Assembly (NCBI GenBank): GCA_959607825.1
Contig: CAUHNW010000009.1
Coordinates: 43,975 to 107,974 of the forward strand
DNA length: 64,000 bases
Origin: HGM13006 sp900757695
Lineage (GTDB): Bacteria; Bacillota; Clostridia; Oscillospirales; Oscillospiraceae
Direction of reading: 5' to 3'
Under the pieces are notes generated by a model. That model had not been told where the DNA came from. It did no database searches and was given only the letters and a program-made list of their open reading frames with translations. Made by a program: the position numbers and the translations under genes. Of the stretch, positions 8,876-17,339 are shown piece by piece; position 1 is the stretch's first letter; the number at the start of each line of letters is the position of its first letter.

Positions 8876-9814
8876 TTAGAAGGTGACAACGTCCTGTTCG
8901 GGCTTTTCGGCTGGCTCTATGGAAATTGCGGTGAGCACCGGCCCCATCTCTTTATAAAGCTTGTGATACCGCAGGGAAATCTTTGCGGTCACGGTGATCC
9001 AGCTGCGCTGGGCCAAATCCTGCGCACCATCATACTGGCACACAAAGCCCATGAACTGAATGTCCTCCACGCAGCAGGTCATAATAAACCGGCCCGGAAC
9101 AAAGCAGCCCTTTTCCACTTTTTTGGTATGAGCGACCTGCGCCTTAAAACGGACGGTTTTGCCGGAATACTTCTGCATGTCCTCGGTGACATCCCGGTAC
9201 CAGATGCCGTAATCATCATCCTTGATCTCGATGATATCAGCGTTGAGATCAAAGGGAAGGGGATCCTCGATCTCGTCATATTCCACGCGGCCATCCTCCG
9301 CCTCATAGGCAATATCGCACCGGCGATTGATGCCTCGGACGATTTTGTGGAGCTCCATTTTGTCGATGGAATCGTTATAACGATTGAATACGATCATTTC
9401 GCATCCGCCAACCTTATCCACCACAAGGGAGCGCATGTTGTTGTTGTACATCACAAAGGTGGTGGCGTCGGCAAACATGATCTCCTGATAGACCACCCAG
9501 TTTTTCGGCATGGCGGCGTAAAAATCACTGACCAGCTTCATGCCGTTGAGCTCTACGCAGACACGTTCGGCGTGGTGCTTCTTTCGCAGGGCTTCCAGCA
9601 TCTTGTCATCCAGGGCATCCTGATCCTCGATGGTTTCAATATAGACGTTGGGGGCAGCGAAGGCGCTGGGGTCGTATTCCTCTTCGCCCTCTTCGCAGAC
9701 GAGAAGCAAGGTCTTCTCGCCGGCGTTGAACCGGTCATCCTCTAATGTACCCTGCATAAAGCGGGTTTTGCCGCTGTCCAGAAAACCGGTGAATACATAT
9801 ACGGGAATTGCCAT
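8876..9814 (-). CDS. CobW/COG0523-type GTPase with DUF1980-like C-terminus
   Basis: The 312-residue protein begins MAIPVYVFTGFLDSGKT, with a Walker A GFLDSGKT at residues 10-17 typical of the G3E GTPase (CobW/YjiA) family. The C-terminal part (residues ~215-312, with SGKTVRFKAQVA, GRFIMTCC and WITVTAKISLRYH) resembles the DUF1980/YcgQ domain found with metal-linked permeases. It lacks the CxCC metal site of its neighbour. The ATG at 9812-9814 has AAAGGAGG eight bases ahead; an in-frame upstream extension has no such site. It starts 17 bases after the stop of the His-rich GTPase, so the pair is probably co-expressed. The role is inferred to be metal handling; the substrate metal is unknown. 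Confidence 0.75.
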   Translation of the reverse strand: MAIPVYVFTGFLDSGKTRFMQGTLEDDRFNAGEKTLLLVCEEGEEEYDPSAFAAPNVYIETIEDQDALDDKMLEALRKKHHAERVCVELNGMKLVSDFYAAMPKNWVVYQEIMFADATTFVMYNNNMRSLVVDKVGGCEMIVFNRYNDSIDKMELHKIVRGINRRCDIAYEAEDGRVEYDEIEDPLPFDLNADIIEIKDDDYGIWYRDVTEDMQKYSGKTVRFKAQVAHTKKVEKGCFVPGRFIMTCCVEDIQFMGFVCQYDGAQDLAQRSWITVTAKISLRYHKLYKEMGPVLTAISIEPAEKPEQDVVTF

Positions 9815-9831
9815 GAGCGGGCCTCCTTTAC

Positions 9832-10959
9832 TCAGCCCTGAAACAGAGCAGCAATGGCTGCCTCGTTGATCTTGGAGCCAATGACACACAGACGGCCGAT
9901 GACACCGGCAGCTCCGGTGCGAATATCCGGTTCACCGGGAACGTAGTCAAAGTGAATCCACTGACCATCCTCGCCGGGAACGATGCCCTTTGCCCGAAGA
10001 ATGATGCCGTAGGTCTCCTGATCGGAGAGAGCGGAAAGACACTGGGCGATTTTGTCTTTGGTGAAGGTCTTGGGTGTCTCCATGCCCCATGAAGTAAACA
10101 CTTCGTCGGCATGATGATGGTGATGATGGTCGTGACCTTCATGGTCGTGATCGTGGTGATGCTCGTGCTCCTCATGATCATGCTCGTGATGGTGCTTGTG
10201 CTCCTCGTGGTCGTGATCGTGGTGGTGCTCGTGCGCCTCGTGGTCGTGATCGTGGTGATGCTCATGCTCCTCGTGGTCATGATGATGGTGATGGCAGGAG
10301 CAGTCGGGGTCATCGCACTCCGCTTCGCCGTGGGCCTCCAATGCTTCCAGTGCGGCCTGCAGAGAATCCTTCTGCTCCATGGCCTCCATAAGCTGCTGAC
10401 CGGTGAGCTGCTCCCATGGGGTGGTGACGATCACAGCCGTGGGGTTCTTTTCCCGGAGCATGGACACAGCGGCCTGAAGCTTATCCTCTTTCATATTAGA
10501 CGTTCTGGAGAGGATAATGGTTCCCGCATTTTCAATCTGGTTGTTATAAAATTCGCCAAAGTTCTTCATGTAGATCTTGCACTTGGTGGCGTCTGCCACG
10601 GCTACCATGCAGCCGATCTCCATATCCTCGGTTTCGGCACGCTCTACGGCCTGCGCCACATCGCTGAGCTTGCCAACACCGGAGGGCTCGATGAGAATAC
10701 GGTCAGGATGGTATTCCTCCATGACCTTTTTCAGGGCCTCGCCAAAGTCGCCCACCAGAGAGCAGCAGATGCAGCCGGAGTTCATCTCCGTGATCTGAAT
10801 GCCGGCCTCCTGCAGAAAGCCGCCATCGATACCGATCTCGCCGAACTCATTTTCGATGAGCACGATTTTCTGACCGGTATAGACTTCCTGAATCAGCTTT
10901 TTGATGAGCGTGGTCTTACCAGCGCCCAGAAAACCGGAGAAAATATCTATTTTTGTCAT
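9832..10959 (-). CDS. COG0523 (CobW/ZNG1-like) metallochaperone GTPase with long His-rich segment
   Basis: This is a G3E-family GTPase of 375 residues. Walker A GFLGAGKTT is at residues 10-18, the conserved metal-binding CICC is at 63-66, and EPSGVG at 91-96. Residues 223-283 are an uninterrupted His/Asp/Glu-rich stretch preceded by CDDPDCSC, a probable Zn/Ni/Co reservoir. The CobW C-terminal domain then follows (GIILRAKGIV, HFDYVPGEPDI). The usual NKxD base-recognition motif reads SRTSN. The start ATG has AGAAGGTG in front. The gene heads a three-gene minus operon. Family knowledge suggests GTP-dependent transfer of zinc or another divalent metal to client enzymes; no client is evident here. 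Confidence 0.88.
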   Translation of the reverse strand: MTKIDIFSGFLGAGKTTLIKKLIQEVYTGQKIVLIENEFGEIGIDGGFLQEAGIQITEMNSGCICCSLVGDFGEALKKVMEEYHPDRILIEPSGVGKLSDVAQAVERAETEDMEIGCMVAVADATKCKIYMKNFGEFYNNQIENAGTIILSRTSNMKEDKLQAAVSMLREKNPTAVIVTTPWEQLTGQQLMEAMEQKDSLQAALEALEAHGEAECDDPDCSCHHHHHDHEEHEHHHDHDHEAHEHHHDHDHEEHKHHHEHDHEEHEHHHDHDHEGHDHHHHHHADEVFTSWGMETPKTFTKDKIAQCLSALSDQETYGIILRAKGIVPGEDGQWIHFDYVPGEPDIRTGAAGVIGRLCVIGSKINEAAIAALFQG

Positions 10960-11011
10960 AATCAAACACCTTCTGTTGAGATTTGGGGACAAACCCCCAC
11001 TTTTTCAATAT

Positions 11012-11020
11012 ATTATAACA
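11012..11020 (-). promoter_or_regulatory. Extended -10 promoter for the metallochaperone operon
   Basis: The minus strand reads TGT-TATAAT, a perfect extended -10. Between it and the gene lies the inverted repeat GGGGGTTTGTCCCC (10985-10997 region), which could be an operator or a short leader hairpin. Confidence 0.5.
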
Positions 11021-11071
11021 CATCATTGCAAGTATCTGCGGGGATTTCTGATATGTTTTCGATTTGTTTAC

Positions 11072-11106
11072 AAAAAACTGCCCCTGAACCGGAGGAACAG
11101 GGGCAG
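11072..11106 (-). terminator. Terminator after the EamA transporter gene
   Basis: CTGCCCCTG and CAGGGGCAG arms are followed on the minus strand by a run of six T. Confidence 0.8.
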
Positions 11107-11119
11107 AAAAGGGCGAGGA

Positions 11120-11995
11120 TCAGGCCGCAAGGGGGCTGTCGTGGTGCTTCTGATAGAGAAACATGAAGATGCCCGTGCCGCAGATAATGATGTAACCCAG
11201 TAGACTGTAGACATCCGGCAGCTGACCAAAAATGGCCCAGCCCAGCAGGGCTGCGAAGACCACCTGCGTATAGTCATATACAGAGATCTCCTTTGCCGGG
11301 GCGAAACGGTAGGCGCTGGTGATGGCAAACTGTCCGGTACAGCCGAAGGTACCGGCGGCCAGCAGGCAGAGCAGCTGCGAGAGGGTCATGGGCGCATGCA
11401 CGGCAATGAAGTATGGCAAACAGACCAGACAGGAAAAGGTGGAAAAAACAAATACGATCAGCGTGGAATGAACGCCTTTTTTGCTCATTAGCCGTACAAA
11501 GGAGTAGGCAACACCGGCGCCAAAGCCTCCCAGCAGGCCGATCAGGGAAGGCACCAATGCCATGTTGGAGGGGTTGGGCTTGATGATCAGCAGGCAGCCC
11601 AGAAAGGCCGCCACAACGCTGATGCCCTGTACCAGATTGAGCCTTTCCTTCAGCAGAAAGTAGGAGATGAGGATGGCAAAAAAAGGCGACATTTTGTTGA
11701 GCATAGAGGCATCTGAAAGATTCAGATGATCCACAGCATAGAAATTGCACAAAAGGCCAACGGTGCCGAATATGGCACGGGCCATGAGATAGGCCCAGTG
11801 GCTCCGCTTGGGCGGGTGAAAGGGCTCGTGGTTTTTCAGCATGATGATCAGCGTAAACACGGCGGCTACAACGTTCCGGAAGAACGCCTTCTGCATGGAG
11901 GGGACATCGCCGGAAAGGCGGACAAAGGTGCTCATCAGGGCAAAGGAAAGCGCTGCCATCAGGATACACAGTGTACCCTTGGCTCGGTTGGACAT
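11120..11995 (-). CDS. DMT superfamily (EamA) transporter
   Basis: This 291-residue membrane protein has about ten hydrophobic helices arranged as two EamA repeats; the second repeat contains FAPAKEISVYDYTQVVFAALLG. It is a cytoplasmic-membrane drug/metabolite transporter of unknown substrate. The start MSNRAKG has AAAGGATC upstream. It begins 13 bases downstream of the PucR-type regulator's stop, so the regulator and exporter probably form one transcript and the regulator may respond to the transported compound. Confidence 0.85.
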   Translation of the reverse strand: MSNRAKGTLCILMAALSFALMSTFVRLSGDVPSMQKAFFRNVVAAVFTLIIMLKNHEPFHPPKRSHWAYLMARAIFGTVGLLCNFYAVDHLNLSDASMLNKMSPFFAILISYFLLKERLNLVQGISVVAAFLGCLLIIKPNPSNMALVPSLIGLLGGFGAGVAYSFVRLMSKKGVHSTLIVFVFSTFSCLVCLPYFIAVHAPMTLSQLLCLLAAGTFGCTGQFAITSAYRFAPAKEISVYDYTQVVFAALLGWAIFGQLPDVYSLLGYIIICGTGIFMFLYQKHHDSPLAA

Positions 11996-12008
11996 AAGAT
12001 CAGATCCT

Positions 12009-13316
12009 TTAGATGGTTTCGGACTCCTGCGTGGGGATGGAGGTATCCTCCGTGGAGGAGAGCTTGCTCATGATCTGCGGAGAGCCATAGCGCCCCAGCT
12101 CCAGAATCAGATAGCTGCAAAGAAGGTTCAGCGCCACCTGATCGTGCTCATAGGGCAGATCAAATAAGTCGCTGATACGGCCCAGCCGATACAGCAGCGT
12201 ATTCCGGTGAATGCACAGGGCTGCTGCGGTGCGATCTTTGTTGTGCATATTGAAGGAGAAGATCCGCATGGTCTCGTCGTAGGCGGTGCCATTTTCTTTA
12301 TCATAGTCCCGCATCCGGAAAATCGCCGGATGGATAAAGGTCTCCGGGGTATCCTTCTCCAATACGGAAAGAAAAATAGGAAGGGGCATTAAATCGGAGA
12401 AGGTAGTGGATTTGTCCCGGCCCAGCTGCAAGGCAAGCCGTGCCGTAAGCAGGGCCTGACGGTAGTGGGAGCGGGTCTGAGCCGGATCCTTAAAGCTGTC
12501 GGAAAGACCGCAGACCATATCATGGGTGCCGAAGAATTCAAAAAGACGGTCTGCCATGGTGGACTTGGAAAGGGGCGTGCCGGAGCCGTGGGGTGCGGCG
12601 CCGCCGTAGAGGGTGACGATGTTATTGTCATAAATAACGCAGATGACATTCCGGTAGAGCTGCTGAAGCTCACGGACAGCGTACTCGGCAAAGGCCCGCT
12701 GAGAGGCCAGCGCACCAATGGTGGTGACACAGATGGTGTAATCCGGCTGCATGGTGCCGGAGATGGCCTCGCAGGCCAGACGCTCCAAATGCACCGGGGT
12801 AGATGGAGCCAGCAGATCCATCAGCTTGGTGGACAGCGCCAGATTCCATGTGCCCATGGACTTGATGCGGCTGGAAATTCGGAGCCGGATGGCATCCAAA
12901 ACCAGCTCGATGATCTCGTAGTCCTCATCGGTAGGGGGATCGCCGTCCCAGAAAATGATAATATGGCCGTGAACCGTATTGTCCTGTACCACTTCTGCGA
13001 ACAGCAGCGGATCCTTTTCGCAGGAGCCGGTGGCGGCATAGAAGGGCTTGTAAAACGCTTTCTTACCGGAGAGAAATTCGTCCAGCGTCCGCAGAATTTG
13101 CTCCCGGTTCAGCGCCTTGTTTTCATAAATAGCGTCCCACTGGGGCCTGCCAATGGGCCCGGCAGGATGCATGGATACCACATGGAAATACTCATCTACA
13201 AACATGATGGGTTTGTGGAAGATCTCGTTGGCTACGGTAATTACGTTGTTGGTGCTCTGGTTGCAGACCGCTTTGTAGAGCTTTTCATATACCTCGGTCA
13301 TACGGGCAGAAGCCAT
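12009..13316 (-). CDS. PucR/CdaR-type transcriptional regulator
   Basis: The last about 60 residues (NKDRTAAALCIHRNTLLYRLGRI, then NLLCSYLIL) are a PucR C-terminal helix-turn-helix, the hallmark of CdaR/PucR regulators. The N-terminal part (MTEVYEKLYKAV, then FVDEYFHVVS) looks like a sensory domain with no recognised ligand site. The ATG at 13314-13316 is used because GGAGGTG lies seven bases before it; a GTG two codons earlier is the alternative. It is followed closely by an EamA transporter. A perfect palindrome overlaps the -35 of its promoter, suggesting autoregulation. Confidence 0.82.
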   Translation of the reverse strand: MASARMTEVYEKLYKAVCNQSTNNVITVANEIFHKPIMFVDEYFHVVSMHPAGPIGRPQWDAIYENKALNREQILRTLDEFLSGKKAFYKPFYAATGSCEKDPLLFAEVVQDNTVHGHIIIFWDGDPPTDEDYEIIELVLDAIRLRISSRIKSMGTWNLALSTKLMDLLAPSTPVHLERLACEAISGTMQPDYTICVTTIGALASQRAFAEYAVRELQQLYRNVICVIYDNNIVTLYGGAAPHGSGTPLSKSTMADRLFEFFGTHDMVCGLSDSFKDPAQTRSHYRQALLTARLALQLGRDKSTTFSDLMPLPIFLSVLEKDTPETFIHPAIFRMRDYDKENGTAYDETMRIFSFNMHNKDRTAAALCIHRNTLLYRLGRISDLFDLPYEHDQVALNLLCSYLILELGRYGSPQIMSKLSSTEDTSIPTQESETI

Positions 13317-13345
13317 AACCACACCTCCGCTTAGTTTCTGGTACT

Positions 13346-13383
13346 ATTGTAGCGAATTTCTTTCTTGAATGCAATATGCATTC
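13346..13383 (-). promoter_or_regulatory. Promoter and overlapping palindromic operator of the PucR-type gene
   Basis: On the minus strand TTGCAT (13369-13374), a 17-base spacer and TACAAT (13346-13351) form a good promoter. The perfect palindrome GAATGCA-ATA-TGCATTC (13367-13383) covers the -35 box. Confidence 0.65.
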
Positions 13384-13546
13384 TGAGCCGCTGTATTATG
13401 GCAACACCGTACAATTGTGTCTGCGGGCTTTGACAGCCCTTTTATCCCACAAATCCGCTGCAAAAACCTTGAAATACACAAAGTATTCCTGCGTTTTTAC
13501 AACAAATTTGTGGTGCAAAATTTCTCGCCAGATGGTTCCGGGCCGA
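13384..13546. other. Intergenic stretch between divergent promoters
   Basis: About 160 bases separate the PucR-type gene's operator from the promoter of the nucleotidase operon. Apart from AT-rich sequence I see no ORF with a ribosome binding site and no structured RNA here. Confidence 0.5.
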
Positions 13547-13575
13547 TTTACAATCAAAAAAAATCATGGTACAAT
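13547..13575 (+). promoter_or_regulatory. Promoter of the nucleotidase-ACT-PFL-cca-cvpA operon
   Basis: TTTACA, a 17-base spacer and TACAAT, the latter preceded by TGG (extended -10), lie 62 bases before the first start codon. Confidence 0.7.
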
Positions 13576-13637
13576 ACTGTCCTAGAGTAGAAAAAGGGAT
13601 GCCAAAGCAATTTGTACTGTCTGGAAAGGAGACCGCT

Positions 13638-14282
13638 ATGGAACATACAGATTTGAGTCGGCTGGATCTGCCGGAGGAACGTACCCGGCTCAGTGATGAG
13701 CAGGGAGGCTACTCCTTTTACGCCTATCTGTCCAGAATGCGCTATATTACCCGGTGGGGACTGATGCGCAATTCCTGCCCGGAAAATGTTCAGGAGCACA
13801 GCCACATGGTGGCAGTGCTTGCCCATGCCCTTGGCTTGATCTCGAGAGATATCTATGGCAACACCCGTATTTCGCCGGAGGCCTGCGCAACAGCAGCGCT
13901 GTTTCACGATGCGCCGGAGATCATCACCGGCGATATGCCCACGCCGGTGAAATACTACAGCCCGGGGATCCGGGAAGCCTATCAGAAGGTGGAGAATGTG
14001 GCGGCGGAACAGCTGCTTTCCATGCTGCCTCCGGCCCTGCGGGACAGCTACGAGCCGCTTTTGAAGGATGTGCCGCCGGAGGTGGAGCGGATTGTCAAGG
14101 CGGCGGATAAGCTTTCAGCCCACATTAAATGCCTGGAGGAGCTGAAGGCGTCCAATCATGAGTTTATTCTGGCGGCAAGACAGACCCGGCAGGCATTGGA
14201 TGAGATGAATATGCCGGAAGTGCACTACTTTATTGAAAACTTCCTCGACAGCTTTACGCTGACGCTGGATGAGCTGAAATAG
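13638..14282 (+). CDS. HD-domain 5'-deoxynucleotidase (YfbR-like)
   Basis: This 214-residue HD-domain phosphohydrolase resembles E. coli YfbR, which dephosphorylates deoxyribonucleoside 5'-monophosphates. The metal-binding residues are in NVQEHSHMVA (His), ALFHDAPEIITGDMPTPVK (His-Asp and substrate residues) and VKAADKLSA (Asp). The ATG at 13638 has AAAGGAG seven bases upstream; the frame is open upstream but starts inside the promoter. The ACT-domain gene follows 26 bases later in the same direction. Confidence 0.88.
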   Translation: MEHTDLSRLDLPEERTRLSDEQGGYSFYAYLSRMRYITRWGLMRNSCPENVQEHSHMVAVLAHALGLISRDIYGNTRISPEACATAALFHDAPEIITGDMPTPVKYYSPGIREAYQKVENVAAEQLLSMLPPALRDSYEPLLKDVPPEVERIVKAADKLSAHIKCLEELKASNHEFILAARQTRQALDEMNMPEVHYFIENFLDSFTLTLDELK

Positions 14283-14308
14283 CAAACCATTTTAGGAGGA
14301 TAAAAATT

Positions 14309-14578
14309 ATGAAGGCAATTGTAACCGTCACCGGCAAGGACGCCGTTGGCATCATCGCCGGAGTCTGCCAGGAACTGGCAGGTCTGGGCGTCAACATTCT
14401 CGACATCAACCAGACTGTTATGGATGGCTTTTTTGCCATGAATATGCTGGTGGATCTGTCCACCACCGAAAAGTCCTATGAGCTGGTACGGGATGCGCTG
14501 GATCAGCGGGGACTCAGCATGGGCCTTTCCGTCCGCATTCAGCGGGAGGATATTTTCAACGCCATGCATCGGATTTGA
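14309..14578 (+). CDS. ACT domain-containing protein (UPF0237 family)
   Basis: This small 89-residue protein is a single ACT domain (MKAIVTVTGKDAVGIIAGVC at the N-terminus), a likely small-molecule sensor. It has a strong TTAGGAGG site. The family is regularly found immediately upstream of a PFL/UPF0210 gene, as here with a 10-base gap, and the two probably act together. The ligand is unknown. Confidence 0.9.
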   Translation: MKAIVTVTGKDAVGIIAGVCQELAGLGVNILDINQTVMDGFFAMNMLVDLSTTEKSYELVRDALDQRGLSMGLSVRIQREDIFNAMHRI

Positions 14579-14588
14579 GGGGGACGCT

Positions 14589-15947
14589 ATGCTCAGACAA
14601 AATGAAATCATGCAGACGCTGGACATGATCGATCACCAGCATCTGGATATTCGTACCATTACCATGGGCATTTCCCTGCGGGATTGCTGCGGGCCGGATC
14701 CCAAGCGGACAGCCCAGAAGATCTATGATAAGATCACCCATTGTGCCCAGCAGCTGGTGCCCACCGGCGAGGCCATTGAACGGGAATTCGGCATTCCCAT
14801 CGTCAATAAGCGCATTTCCGTGACCCCTATTTCCATGGTGGCGGAGAGCTGCGAGACCGAGGACTATGTGCCCTTTGCGGTGGCCATGGACAAGGCGGCG
14901 GCAGCCTGCGGCGTCAATCTCATCGGCGGCTTTTCCGCACTGGTACACAAGGGAATGACCATTGGCGATCAGCGGCTGATCATGTCCATTCCGCAGGCAC
15001 TGGCGGAGACCAATAATGTCTGCTCCTCCGTGAATGTGGCCACTACCCGTGCGGGCATCAATATGGATGCTGTAACGCTGATGGGGAAGATCATCCGCAA
15101 GACTGCGGAAATCTCCCCAGAGGGGGAGGGCCGTGCCTGCATGAAGCTTGTGGTGTTTGCCAATGCGGTGGAGGACAATCCCTTTATGGCGGGTGCCTTC
15201 CATGGCGTAGGCGAGCCGGAATGTGAGATCAACGTGGGCGTTTCCGGCCCCGGCGTGGTGTACCATGCCTTGCAGGAGGTCAAGGGGCAGCCCTTTGACG
15301 TGGTGGCGGAGACCATCAAAAAGACGGCCTTCCGGATCACCCGTATGGGGCAGCTGGTGGCCCAGGAGGCAGCACGCCGGCTGGGCGTACCCTACGGCAT
15401 TGTAGATCTGTCCTTGGCGCCCACGCCGGCCAAGGGCGACAGCGTGGCACGGATCCTGGAAGAGATCGGCGTGGATGTCTGCGGCACCCATGGCACCACG
15501 GCGGCGCTGGCCATGCTCAACGATGCGGTAAAGAAGGGCGGCGTTATGGCCTCCGGCCATGTGGGCGGCCTGTCCGGTGCGTTTATCCCTGTATCAGAGG
15601 ATGAAGGGATGATTGCCGCAGCCAAGGACGGCACCTTGACACTGGATAAGCTGGAGGCGATGACCTGTGTCTGCTCCGTGGGACTTGACATGATTGCCAT
15701 TCCCGGTGACACCTCTGCCTCCACCATCTCTGCAATCATTGCGGACGAGGCGGCTATTGGCATGGTGAATAATAAGACTACGGCAGTTCGTGTGATCCCG
15801 GCCATCGGGAAGACGGTTGGTGATGAGCTGGAGTTTGGCGGTCTGTTTGGTTCCGCACCGGTGATGCCGGTGCATGATAAGAGCGCCGAGCGCTTTGTGG
15901 CCCGGGGCGGCAGAATCCCGGCTCCGCTGCACAGCCTGAAAAACTGA
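14589..15947 (+). CDS. PFL family protein (UPF0210/DUF711)
   Basis: The 452-residue protein is a full-length UPF0210 member, structurally related to pyruvate formate-lyase-type barrels, but without a proven reaction. Recognisable segments are MGISLRDCCGPD, IGGFSALVHKGMT and PGDTSASTISAIIADEAAIGM. The ATG at 14589 has GAGGGGG in front. It is coupled to the ACT gene upstream. No glycyl-radical motif is visible, so formate-lyase activity should not be assumed. Confidence 0.88.
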   Translation: MLRQNEIMQTLDMIDHQHLDIRTITMGISLRDCCGPDPKRTAQKIYDKITHCAQQLVPTGEAIEREFGIPIVNKRISVTPISMVAESCETEDYVPFAVAMDKAAAACGVNLIGGFSALVHKGMTIGDQRLIMSIPQALAETNNVCSSVNVATTRAGINMDAVTLMGKIIRKTAEISPEGEGRACMKLVVFANAVEDNPFMAGAFHGVGEPECEINVGVSGPGVVYHALQEVKGQPFDVVAETIKKTAFRITRMGQLVAQEAARRLGVPYGIVDLSLAPTPAKGDSVARILEEIGVDVCGTHGTTAALAMLNDAVKKGGVMASGHVGGLSGAFIPVSEDEGMIAAAKDGTLTLDKLEAMTCVCSVGLDMIAIPGDTSASTISAIIADEAAIGMVNNKTTAVRVIPAIGKTVGDELEFGGLFGSAPVMPVHDKSAERFVARGGRIPAPLHSLKN

Positions 15948-15974
15948 GTCATAAAGAGGGAAGGAGGCGTACCC

Positions 15975-17339
15975 ATGAACATCCCTGCGGGGCCGGCACA
16001 GATACTAAAAACGCTCAACGACAGCGGATTTCAGGCGTACGCCGTAGGGGGCTGTGTTCGGGATACGCTTCTGGGCACGGTCCCCGGAGACTGGGATATC
16101 TGCACCTCGGCACGGCCGGAGCAGACAGAGGCGTGCTTTCCAGAGCTCCATGTGGTGGAGACCGGCATAAAGCATGGAACGGTTACGGTGGTGCTGCAGG
16201 GGACGCCCTATGAGGTCACTACCTTCCGGACAGAGGGCGACTATCTCGATCACCGGAGACCGGAGCAGGTGCAGTTTGTACGGTCTTTGCGGGAGGATCT
16301 TCAGCGCAGAGATTTTACCATCAACGCCATGGCGGTGGGATTGGACGGAGAGATTCGGGACCCCTTTGACGGGAGAAACGATCTGGAGCATCGGCTGATT
16401 CGCTGTGTCGGAGATCCGGAGCGGCGGTTTGAAGAGGATGCACTGCGGATCCTGCGGGGACTGCGGTTTGCCGCACGGCTGGGCTTTTCCATTGAGGCAG
16501 AGACAGCGGCGGCCATGGAGCGGAAGAAGCAACTCCTTGTCTGCATCAGCGGGGAACGGATCTATAAGGAACTGACAGGAATTCTTGTGGGGAAATATGC
16601 CCGGCAGGTGCTGGAACGGTATGGCGGTATTCTCACCGGGATTTTACCGGAGATCGTACCGGCCATGGGCTTCCGGCAGCACAGCCCCTTCCACAATCGG
16701 GACGTCTGGAGCCATACGCTGGAGGCGCTGGGAAAGAGCGGAACGGATCCAATGGTTCGCTGGGCATTGCTGCTCCATGATCTGGGAAAGCCGGACTGCT
16801 TTACGCTGGATGACCGGGGGGTCGGGCATTTTTATGGGCATCCCCGGCGCAGTATGGAATTGGCCGAGGAGATCTTTGAACGCCTTCGCAGCGATAAAAA
16901 GACCAGAGAAACAGTTTGCCTGCTGGTGCGGGATCACGACCGGGAAGCACCTGCCACTCTGAAAAATGCAAGGCGATGGATCGCACAGTATGGCCCGGAG
17001 GTGCTTCCGCTGCTGCTGGAGGTAAAGCGCTGTGACTGCCTTGCCCATGTAGATACCCCTAAGACCCGGCAGCGCTATGACAACCTCATGGAGATGACCC
17101 GGCTGATTGGGGAATGCATGGAACGGGAACACTGCTTTACGATCCGCAATCTGCCGGTAAACGGCAGTGATGTGATGGCAATGGGAATCCCCGCAGGGCC
17201 GCAGGTGGGAAGACTTCTTCAGGAGCTGCTGGATGCGGTACTGGATGGAGCATGCCAACCGGAGCGGCAGCAGCTGATGGACCTGTTGAAAAAACGGGTT
17301 GCAGCGCTTCGGAATGGAAAGGAGCAATATGGCGGTTGA
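15975..17339 (+). CDS. cca: CCA tRNA nucleotidyltransferase
   Basis: This class II enzyme builds or repairs the 3' CCA end of tRNA. The nucleotidyltransferase motif AVGGCVRDTLLG with the metal-binding GDWDICTSA is at residues 22-44. RRDFTINAMA and the head/neck motif EEDALRILRGLRFAARLGF follow. The C-terminal half includes an HD domain (LLHDLGKPDCF, VRDHDR), typical of the clostridial form. The start has GGAAGGAGG upstream. It overlaps the next gene by 11 bases. Confidence 0.95.
   Translation: MNIPAGPAQILKTLNDSGFQAYAVGGCVRDTLLGTVPGDWDICTSARPEQTEACFPELHVVETGIKHGTVTVVLQGTPYEVTTFRTEGDYLDHRRPEQVQFVRSLREDLQRRDFTINAMAVGLDGEIRDPFDGRNDLEHRLIRCVGDPERRFEEDALRILRGLRFAARLGFSIEAETAAAMERKKQLLVCISGERIYKELTGILVGKYARQVLERYGGILTGILPEIVPAMGFRQHSPFHNRDVWSHTLEALGKSGTDPMVRWALLLHDLGKPDCFTLDDRGVGHFYGHPRRSMELAEEIFERLRSDKKTRETVCLLVRDHDREAPATLKNARRWIAQYGPEVLPLLLEVKRCDCLAHVDTPKTRQRYDNLMEMTRLIGECMEREHCFTIRNLPVNGSDVMAMGIPAGPQVGRLLQELLDAVLDGACQPERQQLMDLLKKRVAALRNGKEQYGG

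Noticed and set aside
10111..10320. Val/Met-rich hydrophobic frame on the plus strand
   Set aside because: It is the antisense of the His-rich segment of the CobW-type gene; CAT/CAC codons read as ATG/GTG in reverse.
13436..13456. DnaA-box-like TTTATCCCACAAA
   Set aside because: One extra base compared with TTATCCACA, only one copy, and no dnaA or AT-rich unwinding region nearby.
14589..15947. Pyruvate formate-lyase activity for the PFL-named protein
   Set aside because: No glycyl-radical motif or activating enzyme is present; the family name is historical.
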